In this document: piece by piece, positions 41,913 through 51,523 of the stretch
Layout of the letters: each line of letters starts with the position of its first letter
Position numbering within the stretch: the first letter of the stretch is position 1
Assembly (NCBI GenBank): GCA_032051265.1
Contig: DAMBYU010000005.1
Span: 310,001-374,000 of the forward strand
Direction of reading: 5' to 3'
Source of the DNA: Dryocola sp032051265
Lineage (GTDB): Bacteria > Pseudomonadota > Gammaproteobacteria > Enterobacterales > Enterobacteriaceae
Length of the DNA: 64,000 bases
Notes under the pieces: generated by a model
Seen by the model: only the letters and a program-made list of their open reading frames with translations
What the model was told of the DNA's origin: nothing
Databases searched by the model: none
Translations under genes and position numbers: made by a program

Positions 41913-42986
41913 TTAATCCGCTATTTTACCCTGATCCACGACGAACATCTTTGAATTTTTGTCCGCCATATCCATCACATGCTCAGCGCTTATCGCACTG
42001 ACGAAAACCTGTGATTCCGTGGCCTTTAACCGGCTGGCTAACAGACCACGACGTGCATCATCAAGTTCAGAGGCAAAATCATCTATCAGATACAGGCAAC
42101 GCCGCCCGTTCTGTCGGGTGAGAAACTCACCCTGCGCCAGTCTTAAGGCGCACATCAGTAGCTTAAGCTGTCCGCGAGAGAGGGTATCCTCAACGGGCGC
42201 GCCATCGGCACGAATTCGAAAATCAGCTTTGTGGGGGCCATGAGCGGTATAGGTCAGCATGCGATCGCGTTCGAAGCTGCGTTCCAGTACCTCACCGTAA
42301 TCGCTCTCTTTTTCCCAGCCGCGCTGGAAAGAGAAACTCAGTGAGAACTCCGGCAAAAATTGTGCGCAGGTATCGGCCATGTCATCCGCAATGGCGGCGC
42401 TGTATTCAGCGCGCCAGCGGCTGATTTGTTCGGCCAGAGGAATAAGTTCTTTATCCCACGGGCGTAGCTGCGCGTAGCGTGTCACCTGGCGCAACGCGGC
42501 ATTGCGTTGCTTAAGCAGGCGCTTGAGGTTGCTCCAGGCGACAAAAAAGCCCGGTTCGTTATGAAAACAGCCCCAGTCAAGGAAAGCTCTACGGTATTTG
42601 GGGCCGCCGTTGAGCAAAGTAAACCCCTCAGGGGTAATCAATTGCATCGGCATCAGCAGCGCCAGTTCCGCCACTTTGTGGCCATCGCTGCCGTCGATAC
42701 GCACTTTGCTCTCGCCCGCCCGGTCTTTTGTCAGGCCGACGGAGGTTTCCCTTTCGCCATCCTGTAACCGCCCGTGCAACACAAAAGCGTCCTGTTCATG
42801 GCGAATAACGCGCTCGATTTTCACGCTGCGAAAAGCGCGGCCGTGCCCAAGGGTATAAATCGCCTCAAGCACGCTGGTTTTACCGCTACCGTTGGCGCCG
42901 ACCAGGAAGTTAAAACCGGGACAGAGCGCCAGATCGGCGTTTTCAATATTACGAAAATCTTTAATTAACAGCCGGGTGAGCGACAT
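41913..42986 (-). CDS. recF: DNA repair protein RecF
   Basis: 357 residues, SMC-like ATPase: Walker A G-A-N-G-S-G-K-T-S near residue 33, signature L-S-R-G-Q-L-K-L, Walker B L-I-D-D-F-A-S-E-L-D. It loads RecA at gaps with RecO and RecR. Directly abuts dnaN (no spacer). Confidence 0.97.
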   Translation of the reverse strand: MSLTRLLIKDFRNIENADLALCPGFNFLVGANGSGKTSVLEAIYTLGHGRAFRSVKIERVIRHEQDAFVLHGRLQDGERETSVGLTKDRAGESKVRIDGSDGHKVAELALLMPMQLITPEGFTLLNGGPKYRRAFLDWGCFHNEPGFFVAWSNLKRLLKQRNAALRQVTRYAQLRPWDKELIPLAEQISRWRAEYSAAIADDMADTCAQFLPEFSLSFSFQRGWEKESDYGEVLERSFERDRMLTYTAHGPHKADFRIRADGAPVEDTLSRGQLKLLMCALRLAQGEFLTRQNGRRCLYLIDDFASELDDARRGLLASRLKATESQVFVSAISAEHVMDMADKNSKMFVVDQGKIAD

Positions 42987-44087
42987 CTACAGTCTCATTG
43001 GCATCACAACATAGGCCGCCGCCTGAGAAGCCGCATCTTCAATCTGCACGCTGGAAACGGAGTCGGTCAGCAGGATACGTACGTTTTCGCACTTCAGCGC
43101 GTTAAGCACATCCAGCACGTAGCTGACGTTAAAGCCGATTTCCAAATCAGCACCGTCGTAGGAAACGTCCAGAATTTCTTCTGCTTCTTCCTGCTCCGGG
43201 TTGTTAGCGGTGATTTTTATCTGGTTCTGGCTGACATACAGGCGCACGCCGCGGAATTTCTCATTCGAGAGGATCGCCGCGCGGGCAAATGCCTGCTTGA
43301 GCAGATCGCAACCGGCATCAAGATGTTTATCCGGGTTCTTCGGCAGTACGCGGCGATAATCAGGGAAACGGCCATCAACCAGCTTAGAGGTGAAGATAAA
43401 ATCACCGACATGCGCACGGATGTTGTTGCTGCCGATTTGCACGCGCAGAGGAGTATCGCCACCGTCCAGCATACGCATCAGCTCAATCACACCTTTACGC
43501 GGTACGATCACCGAATGGTTTGGCAGCGCCTGACCAATCGGCATTGAGCAAACGGCAAGACGGTGCCCGTCGGTGGCAACGGTACGCAGCTCTTCCCCTT
43601 CGGTTTCAAACAGCATGCCGTTGAGGTAATAGCGTACATCCTGATGCGCCATAGAAAACTGCGTGGCTTCGATCAGGCGTTTCATGGTCGCCTGGGGGAG
43701 CGTGAATTCAACTTCGCTCTGCCAGTCGTCCAGGTTCGGGAAATCTGTCGCCGGCAGGGTGGACAGCGAGAAACGGCTGCGCCCGGAGCGTACCAGCATG
43801 CGGTCGCCCTCAAGCTGCACGGCGATTTCAGCGCCTTCCGGCAGACCACGGCAAATGTCGAAGAATTTGCGGGCGGGCACGGTGGTTGCGCCCGGCTCAT
43901 GCGGCTGCACCAGCGCCACGCGCGCGACCATCTCCATTTCCAGATCGGTCCCGGTTAAAGAGAGCGCGCCCTCCGCGACCTGCAACAGCAGGTTGCCGAG
44001 AATCGGTAACGTTGGACGGCCACCCAGCGGGCCACTCACCTGTTGCAGCGGTTTTAATAAAGTTTCACGTTCAACGGTAAATTTCAT
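42987..44087 (-). CDS. dnaN: DNA polymerase III sliding clamp (beta subunit)
   Basis: 366 residues, three repeated clamp folds. Starts M-K-F-T-V-E-R-E and ends A-Y-V-V-M-P-M-R-L, identical in style to enterobacterial DnaN. The ring dimer tethers polymerase to DNA. Lies four bases downstream of dnaA. Confidence 0.98.
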   Translation of the reverse strand: MKFTVERETLLKPLQQVSGPLGGRPTLPILGNLLLQVAEGALSLTGTDLEMEMVARVALVQPHEPGATTVPARKFFDICRGLPEGAEIAVQLEGDRMLVRSGRSRFSLSTLPATDFPNLDDWQSEVEFTLPQATMKRLIEATQFSMAHQDVRYYLNGMLFETEGEELRTVATDGHRLAVCSMPIGQALPNHSVIVPRKGVIELMRMLDGGDTPLRVQIGSNNIRAHVGDFIFTSKLVDGRFPDYRRVLPKNPDKHLDAGCDLLKQAFARAAILSNEKFRGVRLYVSQNQIKITANNPEQEEAEEILDVSYDGADLEIGFNVSYVLDVLNALKCENVRILLTDSVSSVQIEDAASQAAAYVVMPMRL

Positions 44088-44091
44088 AGCG

Positions 44092-45477
44092 TCACGAAGA
44101 TAATGTTCTGATTAGGTTGGAGAAATCTTCTTTGATGTCGTGGCTTTCTTCACGCAGCTGTTCGATTTTACGGCAGGCGTGCAGCACGGTGGTATGGTCG
44201 CGGCCACCAAAGGCATCGCCGATTTCCGGCAGGCTATGGTTCGTCAGCTCTTTTGCCAGTGCCATCGCCATCTGACGCGGGCGAGCAACGGAGCGGGAGC
44301 GACGTTTAGAAAGCAGATCGGCAATCTTAATTTTATAGTACTCGGCCACCGTTTTCTGGATATTGTCGATGGTGACGAGCTTCTCCTGCAGCGCCAGCAG
44401 ATCGCGCAGCGCTTCACGCACGAAGTCGATGGTAATGGCGCGTCCAGTAAAGTTGGCGTTGGCAATCACACGGTTCAGTGCCCCTTCCAGCTCGCGTACG
44501 TTGGAGCGAAGGCGCTTGGCAATAAAGAAGGCCACTTCACCCGGCAGGCGAATGTCATTTTCGTCGGCTTTCTTCATCAGGATCGCCACGCGTGTTTCCA
44601 GCTCAGGCGGTTCGATCGCGACGGTCAGCCCCCAGCCGAAGCGGGATTTCAGACGATCCTCAACGCCGTTGATCTCTTTTGGATAACGATCGGAGGTGAG
44701 GATAATCTGTTGGTTACCTTCCAGCAGAGCGTTGAAGGTATGGAAGAATTCTTCCTGTGAACGCTCTTTATTGGCAAAGAACTGAATGTCATCGATAAGC
44801 AGCGCATCAACCGAGCGGTAGTAACGCTTGAACTCTTCAATGGCGTTGTTCTGCAGCGCCTTAACCATGTCCTGAACGAAGCGCTCGGAGTGCATATACA
44901 CCACTTTGGCATTCGGCTTACGGGCAATGATGCCGTTCCCCACCGCATGTAACAGGTGAGTTTTACCTAAGCCGGTGCCGCCATAGAGGAACAGAGGGTT
45001 GTACGCGCCGCCTGGGTTATCGGCCACCTGACGCGCCGCCGCGCGAGCCAGCTGGTTCGACTTACCTTCAACGAAGTTATCAAAGGTGTGCTTCAGGTTA
45101 ACGTTAGAGCGGTAAGATTGCGCTGCGGGCGCCGGAAGGTTGTCCCAGCTTGGACGCATCGGCGCTGCCGCTCGTGCCGTTTGCGCAGGCGCTGCGGTAG
45201 CTACAGCCTGTTGATTCAGGGTCTGGCTGACGGGTTTACTGCCTACTTCAAAGCGCAGTAACGGCGCATCGCTGCCGCAAAAATCGTTGAGCAATCCGTT
45301 GATGTTATTGAGGTACTTATCCCTTACCCAATCGAGCACAAACCGGTTTGGCGCATAAAGGGCCAGCGTGTTATCACTCAGTTCCGCCTGTAGGGGGCGT
45401 ATCCACATACTGAATTCTGTGGCTGGTAACTCATCCTGCAATCGGGCAAGACACTGCTGCCAAAGCGAAAGTGACAC
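44092..45477 (-). CDS. dnaA: Chromosomal replication initiator DnaA
   Basis: 461 residues from GTG at 45477, the conserved enterobacterial start (S-L-S-L-W-Q-Q-C); another in-frame GTG at 45489 adds four residues. Domain I to about residue 85, an Ala-rich linker domain II, AAA+ domain III (G-G-T-G-L-G-K-T-H, Walker B L-L-I-D-D-I-Q-F-F), and domain IV with the DnaA-box HTH ending G-G-R-D-H-T-T-V. Opens oriC, which in this family lies elsewhere (near mnmG). Confidence 0.98.
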   Translation of the reverse strand: MSLSLWQQCLARLQDELPATEFSMWIRPLQAELSDNTLALYAPNRFVLDWVRDKYLNNINGLLNDFCGSDAPLLRFEVGSKPVSQTLNQQAVATAAPAQTARAAAPMRPSWDNLPAPAAQSYRSNVNLKHTFDNFVEGKSNQLARAAARQVADNPGGAYNPLFLYGGTGLGKTHLLHAVGNGIIARKPNAKVVYMHSERFVQDMVKALQNNAIEEFKRYYRSVDALLIDDIQFFANKERSQEEFFHTFNALLEGNQQIILTSDRYPKEINGVEDRLKSRFGWGLTVAIEPPELETRVAILMKKADENDIRLPGEVAFFIAKRLRSNVRELEGALNRVIANANFTGRAITIDFVREALRDLLALQEKLVTIDNIQKTVAEYYKIKIADLLSKRRSRSVARPRQMAMALAKELTNHSLPEIGDAFGGRDHTTVLHACRKIEQLREESHDIKEDFSNLIRTLSS

Positions 45478-45973
45478 GGCGGACTCCACTCGAACAAAGT
45501 CGATAAAAAGACGAAGACTGAAAGTTTTACATTCATGATTGTTGACACACGCCGACTCTCCCGCATGGGATCCCGATACGGGAAGCGTGCGAACCGCTAT
45601 CTGCGGTTTACCCTCAATGTGAACGATCTCGGATCACGATCGGGACCGCGGATCATAGCCTAAAGCGCGGCAGAGATCTTCTGTTTCTCACAGTTTCTTC
45701 CCGATTTATCCACAGGACAGTTTTGAGCTGTCTAAGTGTAAACGATCCTGGCGGGCGTGCTGCGGTTTACGCTCTCATATTGAAAAATTTCATGCCCGCC
45801 GCAAAAAATTGACTGAATAGATCTAACGAAGATCCCCAACGATCCTTGCGCTTTAATCGGCAGGCCGTATAATTCCCCACCCGTCGCATACCGTCACTGT
45901 GTTTGACCTGACAGATCCCGAACATTTTTAGGGTCAGAAAAGGGATTCAGGCGCGGGAAATAAGGAAAGAGAA
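45478..45973. promoter_or_regulatory. dnaA regulatory region with DnaA box and clustered GATC sites
   Basis: Divergent gap without ORF. A perfect DnaA box TTATCCACA lies at 45706-45714. Several GATC (Dam/SeqA) sites cluster within 45570-45660. This is the usual autoregulated, SeqA-sequestered dnaA promoter zone; individual dnaA promoters were not resolved. Confidence 0.75.
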
Positions 45974-46002
45974 TTGACTCCGGAGTGTACAATTATTACA
46001 AT
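45974..46002 (+). promoter_or_regulatory. Sigma-70 promoter of rpmH
   Basis: TTGACT (45974-45979), a 17-base spacer and TACAAT (45997-46002), facing rpmH about 100 bases away. Confidence 0.8.
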
Positions 46003-46105
46003 CCGGCCTCTTTAATCAGCCACACTGAGGCGTAGGTCTTCTGCAGTTTCTGCAGGACGTTATGCTAACCCAGTGAAATTTATCCAAGTTTAGGTAGAAA
46101 TCGCC

Positions 46106-46246
46106 ATGAAACGCACTTTTCAACCGTCCGTACTGAAGCGCAACCGTTCTCACGGCTTCCGTGCTCGTATGGCAACTAAAAATGGTCGTCAGGTTCTGGC
46201 ACGTCGTCGTGCTAAAGGCCGTTCTCGTCTGACCGTTTCTAAGTAA
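46106..46246 (+). CDS. rpmH: 50S ribosomal protein L34
   Basis: 46 residues, strongly basic: M-K-R-T-F-Q-P-S-V-L-K-R then R-A-R-M-A-T-K and a final R-S-R-L-T-V-S-K. Canonical L34 of the large subunit, first gene of the rpmH-rnpA-yidD-yidC transcript. Confidence 0.98.
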   Translation: MKRTFQPSVLKRNRSHGFRARMATKNGRQVLARRRAKGRSRLTVSK

Positions 46247-46263
46247 TAAAAGCTAACCCCTGA

Positions 46264-46623
46264 GTGGTTAAGCTCGCATTTCCCAGGGAGTTACGCTTGT
46301 TAACTCCCACTCATTTCACTTTCGTCTTCCAGCAGCCTCAAAGAGCCGGCACGCCGCAAATCACCATCCTCGGCCGCCTGAATTCGCTGGGGCATCCCCG
46401 CATCGGTCTTACCGTCGCTAAGAAAAACGTCAAACGCGCGCATGAACGCAATCGGATTAAACGTCTGACGCGTGAAAGCTTTCGTTTGCGTCAGCACGAA
46501 CTGCCTGCAATGGATTTCGTGGTAGTGGCTAAGAAAGGAGTGGGTGACCTGGATAACCGGGCTTTATCGGAAGCATTGGAAAAATTATGGCGCCGTCACT
46601 GTCGCCTGTCTCAAGGCTCCTGA
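46264..46623 (+). CDS. rnpA: Ribonuclease P protein component
   Basis: 119 residues starting at GTG (46264), as in E. coli. RNR motif K-R-A-H-E-R-N-R-I-K-R-L at about residue 60 and a basic, aromatic RNA-binding face. It assists the M1 RNA in 5' processing of tRNA precursors. Confidence 0.97.
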   Translation: MVKLAFPRELRLLTPTHFTFVFQQPQRAGTPQITILGRLNSLGHPRIGLTVAKKNVKRAHERNRIKRLTRESFRLRQHELPAMDFVVVAKKGVGDLDNRALSEALEKLWRRHCRLSQGS

Positions 46624-46844
46624 TTGGCCTGATCAAGGTCTATCAGCGCCTTATAAGCCCGCTTCTTGGGCCGCATTGCCGTTTCACGCCGACCTGTTCT
46701 CACTACGGAATTGAGGCATTGCGCAGGTTTGGGGTGCTAAAAGGCAGTTGGTTGACGGTGAAACGCGTATTAAAATGCCACCCTTTAAACCCCGGGGGAG
46801 ACGATCCCGTCCCACCTGGACCAATTGATACCAGAGAACACTAA
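46587..46844 (+). CDS. yidD: Membrane-protein insertion efficiency factor YidD
   Basis: 85 residues. Amphipathic N-terminus and the conserved C-R-F-x-P-T-C-S-x-Y pattern with G-G-D-D-P-V-P-P near the end. It overlaps rnpA by 37 bases and stops two bases before yidC. Peripheral inner-membrane helper of YidC insertion. Confidence 0.96.
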   Translation: MAPSLSPVSRLLIGLIKVYQRLISPLLGPHCRFTPTCSHYGIEALRRFGVLKGSWLTVKRVLKCHPLNPGGDDPVPPGPIDTREH

Positions 46845-46846
46845 CG

Positions 46847-48493
46847 ATGGATTCGCAACGCAATCTCTTTCTCATCGCTTTGTTGTTCGTGTCTTTCATG
46901 ATCTGGCAAGCCTGGGAGCAGGACCACGCTCCGCAACCTCAGGCGCAACAGACCACGCAGACTACGACCACCGCAGCGGGTAATGCCGCAAGCCAGGGCG
47001 TGCCGGCCAGTGGCCAGGGAAAAAACATCACGGTTAAAACTGACGTCCTCGAGCTTTCCATCAACACCCGCGGTGGTGATGTTGAGCAGGCGCTGCTGTT
47101 GACCTATCCGAAAGAGCTCAAATCAACCGAGCCATTCCAGTTGCTGGAAACAACGCCACAGTTTGTCTATCAGGCACAAAGCGGTCTGACCGGACGTGAT
47201 GGCCCGGATAACCCAGCGAACGGCCCACGTCCGTTGTATAACGTTGATAGCGATACCTTCGTCATGGCCGATGGCCAGAACGAGCTGGTGATCCCTTTGA
47301 CCTATACCGACGCGGCGGGCAACGTCTTCACTAAGTCCTTCACCTTAAAACGCGGCGAGTTTGCGGTAAGCGTGGATTACAACGTGAAGAACACCGGTGG
47401 GAAACCGCTGGAGCTGGCGACCTTTGGACAGCTCAAGCAGTCCATCAATCTGCCGACTCATCGTGATACCGGAAGCAATAACTTTGCGTTGCATACCTTC
47501 CGCGGTGCTGCATACTCCACGCCAGATGCGAAATACGAAAAATATAAATTCGATAACATCGCAGACGGTGAGAACCTGAACATCAATGCCAACAACGGCT
47601 GGGTGGCGATGCTGCAGCAATATTTTGCCACGGCATGGGTTCCGCATAATCAGGGCACCAACAACTTCTATACCACCAAACTGAACAACGACGTGGCGGC
47701 TATCGGTTATAAATCCGCACCGCAGTTGGTTCAGCCAGGCCAGACCGCGCAACTGGGCAGCACCCTGTGGGTTGGTCCGGAAATTCAGGACAAAATGGCA
47801 GCCGTGGCGCCACACCTTGACCTGACGGTGGATTACGGCTGGCTGTGGTTTATCTCTCAGCCGCTGTTCAAACTGCTGAAGTTTATCCACAGCTTTATCG
47901 GTAACTGGGGCTTCTCCATTATCGTTATCACCTTTATCGTTCGTGGCATCATGTACCCGCTGACCAAAGCGCAGTACACCTCGATGGCGAAAATGCGTAT
48001 GTTGCAGCCAAAACTGGCGGCCATGCGTGAGCGTATCGGTGACGACAAACAGCGCCAGAGTCAGGAAATGATGGCGCTGTATAAGGCTGAGAAGGTTAAC
48101 CCGCTGGGTGGCTGCCTCCCGCTGGTTATCCAGATGCCAATCTTCCTGGCCTTGTATTACATGCTGATGGGTTCCGTTGAGCTGCGCCATGCGCCGTTCG
48201 CCCTGTGGATCCATGACCTGTCCGCACAGGACCCGTACTACATCCTGCCGATCCTGATGGGTGTCACGATGTTCTTCATTCAGAAGATGTCGCCGACCAC
48301 AGTGACCGACCCGATGCAGCAGAAGATCATGACCTTTATGCCGGTCATCTTCACGGTGTTCTTCCTGTGGTTCCCGTCAGGTCTGGTGCTGTACTATATC
48401 GTCAGTAACCTGGTGACCATCATTCAGCAGCAGCTCATTTATCGCGGTCTGGAAAAACGTGGCTTGCACAGCCGCGACAAGAAAAAGACCTGA
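46847..48493 (+). CDS. yidC: Membrane protein insertase YidC
   Basis: 548 residues. N-terminal membrane anchor, large periplasmic P1 domain (about 25-340), then five C-terminal membrane segments with the conserved basic loop (M-Y-P-L-T-K-A-Q-Y-T-S-M-A-K-M). It inserts proteins alone or with SecYEG. Confidence 0.98.
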   Translation: MDSQRNLFLIALLFVSFMIWQAWEQDHAPQPQAQQTTQTTTTAAGNAASQGVPASGQGKNITVKTDVLELSINTRGGDVEQALLLTYPKELKSTEPFQLLETTPQFVYQAQSGLTGRDGPDNPANGPRPLYNVDSDTFVMADGQNELVIPLTYTDAAGNVFTKSFTLKRGEFAVSVDYNVKNTGGKPLELATFGQLKQSINLPTHRDTGSNNFALHTFRGAAYSTPDAKYEKYKFDNIADGENLNINANNGWVAMLQQYFATAWVPHNQGTNNFYTTKLNNDVAAIGYKSAPQLVQPGQTAQLGSTLWVGPEIQDKMAAVAPHLDLTVDYGWLWFISQPLFKLLKFIHSFIGNWGFSIIVITFIVRGIMYPLTKAQYTSMAKMRMLQPKLAAMRERIGDDKQRQSQEMMALYKAEKVNPLGGCLPLVIQMPIFLALYYMLMGSVELRHAPFALWIHDLSAQDPYYILPILMGVTMFFIQKMSPTTVTDPMQQKIMTFMPVIFTVFFLWFPSGLVLYYIVSNLVTIIQQQLIYRGLEKRGLHSRDKKKT

Positions 48494-48521
48494 TAGCGAT
48501 TAAGTGAAGTTCATGCACACG

Positions 48522-48552
48522 GAAGGCGGTCAATTGACCGCCTTCTTTTTTT
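48522..48552 (+). terminator. Terminator of the rpmH-yidC transcript
   Basis: GAAGGCGGTCAA/TTGACCGCCTTC, a perfect palindrome (48522-48545) followed by seven T. Confidence 0.93.
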
Positions 48553-48563
48553 AGAGAGAAACT

Positions 48564-49928
48564 ATGAGCCATAACGAGACAATCGTTGCCCAGGCGACGC
48601 CGCCGGGACGTGGTGGGGTCGGTATCCTGCGCGTCTCAGGCCTTCATGCGCGCGACGTAGCGCAGGCTATTCTGGGCAAGCTTCCAAAGCCACGCCACGC
48701 CGACTACCTGCCGTTTCGCGATAGCGACGAAAGCACCCTGGATCAGGGGATTGCGCTGTGGTTCCCCGGCCCAAACTCCTTTACCGGTGAAGATGTGCTG
48801 GAGCTGCAGGGCCACGGCGGCCCGGTCATTCTCGACCTGCTGTTAAAGCGCATTCTGGCCATTCCCGGCGTGCGCATCGCCAGACCCGGCGAGTTCTCGG
48901 AACGCGCCTTCCTCAACGATAAGCTGGATCTGGCGCAGGCTGAAGCCATTGCCGATTTAATTGACGCCAGCTCAGAGCAGGCCGCCCGCTCAGCGTTAAA
49001 CTCGCTGCAGGGCGCGTTTTCGGCTCGCGTAAATCATCTGGTGGAAGCGCTGACGCATCTGCGTATTTACGTTGAAGCCGCCATTGATTTCCCCGATGAA
49101 GAAATCGACTTCCTTTCAGACGGTAAAATCGAAGCGCAGCTTAATCAGGTCATTAACGATCTGGATGCCGTGCGTGCGGAAGCGCGCCAGGGAAGCCTGC
49201 TGCGCGAAGGGATGAAGGTAGTCATTGCCGGACGCCCAAACGCCGGTAAATCGAGCCTGCTGAATGCCCTTGCGGGCCGTGAAGCTGCGATTGTTACGGA
49301 TATCGCCGGAACAACCCGCGATGTGCTGCGCGAACACATTCATATCGACGGTATGCCGCTGCATATCATCGATACCGCGGGCCTGCGCGAAGCAAGCGAC
49401 GAAGTTGAGCGCATTGGTATCGAACGCGCGTGGAACGAAATTGAACAGGCTGACCGCGTGCTGTTTATGGTCGATGGCACAACGACCAACGCCACCGACC
49501 CGGCTGCAATCTGGCCAGATTTTATCGCCCGTCTGCCGGAGCGTTTGCCGATTACCGTGGTGCGCAACAAAGCGGACGTTACCGGCGAGACGCTGGGCCT
49601 CAGCGATGTGAATGGTCACTCACTTGTCCGCCTCTCCGCGCGTACCGGCGAAGGCGTGGAGGTGCTGCGCGATCATCTGAAACAGAGCATGGGCTTTGAA
49701 ACCAATATGGAAGGCGGTTTCCTGGCGCGTCGCCGTCACCTGCAGGCGCTGGAACAGGCGGCTACCCATCTCCAGCAGGGCAAGGCCCAGTTGCTGGGCG
49801 CGTGGGCCGGAGAATTACTGGCGGAAGAGCTGCGCCTCTCGCAGCAGAGCCTGAGTGAAATCACCGGCGAATTTACCTCTGATGATTTGCTGGGCCGCAT
49901 TTTCTCCAGCTTCTGTATCGGCAAGTAA
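48564..49928 (+). CDS. mnmE: tRNA modification GTPase MnmE
   Basis: 454 residues. N-terminal folate-binding domain, helical middle, and embedded G domain with G-R-P-N-A-G-K-S-S (G1) and D-T-A-G (G3). The C-terminal Cys motif F-C-I-G-K is intact. With MnmG it modifies U34 of certain tRNAs. It is followed by a terminator and not, as in E. coli, by tnaC. Confidence 0.97.
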   Translation: MSHNETIVAQATPPGRGGVGILRVSGLHARDVAQAILGKLPKPRHADYLPFRDSDESTLDQGIALWFPGPNSFTGEDVLELQGHGGPVILDLLLKRILAIPGVRIARPGEFSERAFLNDKLDLAQAEAIADLIDASSEQAARSALNSLQGAFSARVNHLVEALTHLRIYVEAAIDFPDEEIDFLSDGKIEAQLNQVINDLDAVRAEARQGSLLREGMKVVIAGRPNAGKSSLLNALAGREAAIVTDIAGTTRDVLREHIHIDGMPLHIIDTAGLREASDEVERIGIERAWNEIEQADRVLFMVDGTTTNATDPAAIWPDFIARLPERLPITVVRNKADVTGETLGLSDVNGHSLVRLSARTGEGVEVLRDHLKQSMGFETNMEGGFLARRRHLQALEQAATHLQQGKAQLLGAWAGELLAEELRLSQQSLSEITGEFTSDDLLGRIFSSFCIGK

Positions 49929-49963
49929 TTCAAAAAAGTAAGCGTATGCTCACTTTGCAACCG

Positions 49964-49996
49964 TCCCGCAATGCATCCGCGTTGCGGGATTTTTTT
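49964..49996 (+). terminator. Terminator of mnmE
   Basis: TCCCGCAA (49964-49971) and TTGCGGGA (49982-49989) followed by seven T. Confidence 0.92.
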
Positions 49997-50099
49997 GCCC
50001 CTTTCTGAGGGACTTTTACAGCCTCATTTCGTGCGTTTGATGAGGAAAAATTCTACAATCGTTGCTGGTGTCCCTGTGACCATTATCATGGAGCGAAAA

Positions 50100-50816
50100 A
50101 TGGCAACGCATTTTGCACGATGGACAATCAACCCAACCTGTCCGCTTTCATCCCGTCTGGATGAAGAGTGTCTTAGCTTCGCAAAGAGCCTTCCGGAACG
50201 TCGCCGGGCGCGATTTCTGGCCTCCCGTACGCTGCTGGCCGAACTTTTCTTTATGCTTTATGGCATAAAACAGTTGCCCAAAATCGTCACTACCGTGGCG
50301 GGAAGACCGCATTTTGCCGACCGCACGCTTGCGGATTTCAGCATCGCTTATGCCGGGAATAGCGTGGGCGTACTGGTAACAACGGAAGGGCGATGCGGTC
50401 TTGATATGGAACTGCCGCGTTCATTTGGCGTGCTTCCTTCAGCTTTTCCCGCCCCCGCTTTCAGCAGTAACGAATCGACATGGATAAACAACCAGAACGA
50501 TGCCGTTGAAGCCCGCGCTCAGTTACTTACGCTGCGTCAGAGCGTGTTTAAGGTTACCGGCAGCGACGAAGCGCTGCAGCTGATCCCCGGCGCTGGCCGC
50601 TTACGCGTGATGAACCAATCGCATATTGAAGCGCTAAGCGATGTGGAAGACGTTCTGGTCTGGGCCTGTACCGTTTCCCCCGCGATTGAAAAACTAAGCC
50701 TGTGGGAGTTTGCCGAGCCGCAGGCATGGCGCAGCCTGAAAGACGTTCCGTCTCGTCGTAGCGATCCGGACGGGCGCATCATACGCTTTACCAGCCAGCC
50801 TTATGAGAAAGCCTGA
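50100..50816 (+). CDS. yieE: Phosphopantetheinyl transferase-like protein YieE
   Basis: 238 residues from the ATG at 50100 (preceded by GGAGCGAAAA), giving the family start M-A-T-H-F-A-R. Sfp-like 4'-phosphopantetheinyl transferase pattern: R-x-R-F-L-A-S-R near residue 35, then G-R-P-H-F and G-L-D-M-E. The last carries the metal-binding acidic residues. The carrier-protein partner is unknown. In E. coli it is separated from mnmE by tnaCAB, mdtL and yidZ, which are all absent here. Confidence 0.88.
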   Translation: MATHFARWTINPTCPLSSRLDEECLSFAKSLPERRRARFLASRTLLAELFFMLYGIKQLPKIVTTVAGRPHFADRTLADFSIAYAGNSVGVLVTTEGRCGLDMELPRSFGVLPSAFPAPAFSSNESTWINNQNDAVEARAQLLTLRQSVFKVTGSDEALQLIPGAGRLRVMNQSHIEALSDVEDVLVWACTVSPAIEKLSLWEFAEPQAWRSLKDVPSRRSDPDGRIIRFTSQPYEKA

Positions 50817-50862
50817 TTTCCCAATCGATCTTTCCTGAACGTCCTGACCAAAAGGGGTATGT

Positions 50863-51429
50863 ATGTCCGACACGTTAAAGATAGTTACGTTACTGGGTAG
50901 CCTGCGCAAAGGTTCATTCAACGCCATGGTCGCCCGTACGCTGCCGAAAATCGCCCCGGCAGGCATGAGTATTGAGGCACTTCCGACCATCGCCGATATT
51001 CCCCTGTACGACGCGGATATGCAGCAGGAAGAAGGTTTTCCGCACTCCGTAGAAGCAATCGCTGAGCAAATCCGCAACGCGGACGGCGTGATCATCGTGA
51101 CGCCAGAGTACAACTACTCGGTGCCGGGTGGCCTGAAGAACGCTATCGACTGGTTATCACGCCTTCCTGAGCAGCCGCTGGCGGGCAAGCCCGTGCTGAT
51201 TCAAACCAGCTCAATGGGCGCGATTGGCGGCGCTCGCTGCCAGTATCATCTGCGCCAGATTCTGGTCTTCCTGGACGCGATGGTGATGAACAAGCCGGAG
51301 TTTATGGGCGGAGTTATTCAGAACAAAGTGGATACGCAAACGGGAGAAGTGGCCGATCAAAGCACGCTCGATCATCTTACCGGGCAGCTAACGGCATTTG
51401 GGGATTATATTCAGCGGGTAAAAAACTAA
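50863..51429 (+). CDS. chrR: NADPH-dependent quinone/chromate reductase
   Basis: 188-residue flavodoxin-like FMN reductase: L-L-G-S-L-R-K-G-S-F-N near the start (FMN phosphate loop) and T-P-E-Y-N-Y-S-V-P-G-G-L-K-N-A-I-D-W-L in the middle. Reduces quinones and chromate in the cytoplasm, limiting oxidative stress. E. coli name yieF/chrR. Follows yieE by 46 bases. Confidence 0.95.
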   Translation: MSDTLKIVTLLGSLRKGSFNAMVARTLPKIAPAGMSIEALPTIADIPLYDADMQQEEGFPHSVEAIAEQIRNADGVIIVTPEYNYSVPGGLKNAIDWLSRLPEQPLAGKPVLIQTSSMGAIGGARCQYHLRQILVFLDAMVMNKPEFMGGVIQNKVDTQTGEVADQSTLDHLTGQLTAFGDYIQRVKN

Positions 51430-51443
51430 GACAGGCTATTTCG

Positions 51444-51520
51444 CTGGAAGGTGGATAAGCGCAAGCGCCATCCACCTTTCCCTACGGCGGGTGGCGCGTT
51501 GCTTACCCGCCCTACAAATT
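51444..51520. repeat. Two REP-type palindromes in tandem (BIME-like)
   Basis: First unit AAGGTGGAT-AAGCGCAAGCGCC-ATCCACCTT (51450-51477); second GGCGGGTGGCGCG-TTGC-TTACCCGCC (51486-51510). Both have the G-G-x-G-G-A/G-T arm structure and central GCGC of enterobacterial REP sequences. They lie between convergent chrR and adeP. Confidence 0.75.
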
Positions 51521-51523
51521 ATC

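Noticed and set aside
40412..42001. 529-codon open frame antisense to gyrB, and a 311-codon one at 39440-40375
   Set aside because: Both are mirror frames of a highly expressed, strongly codon-biased gene. They have no recognisable domain or ribosome site, and gyrB is certain.
45478..46105. Possible chromosomal origin (oriC) beside dnaA
   Set aside because: There is a single perfect DnaA box and no 13-mer AT repeats or box array. In Enterobacteriaceae oriC lies near mnmG/mioC, tens of kilobases away.
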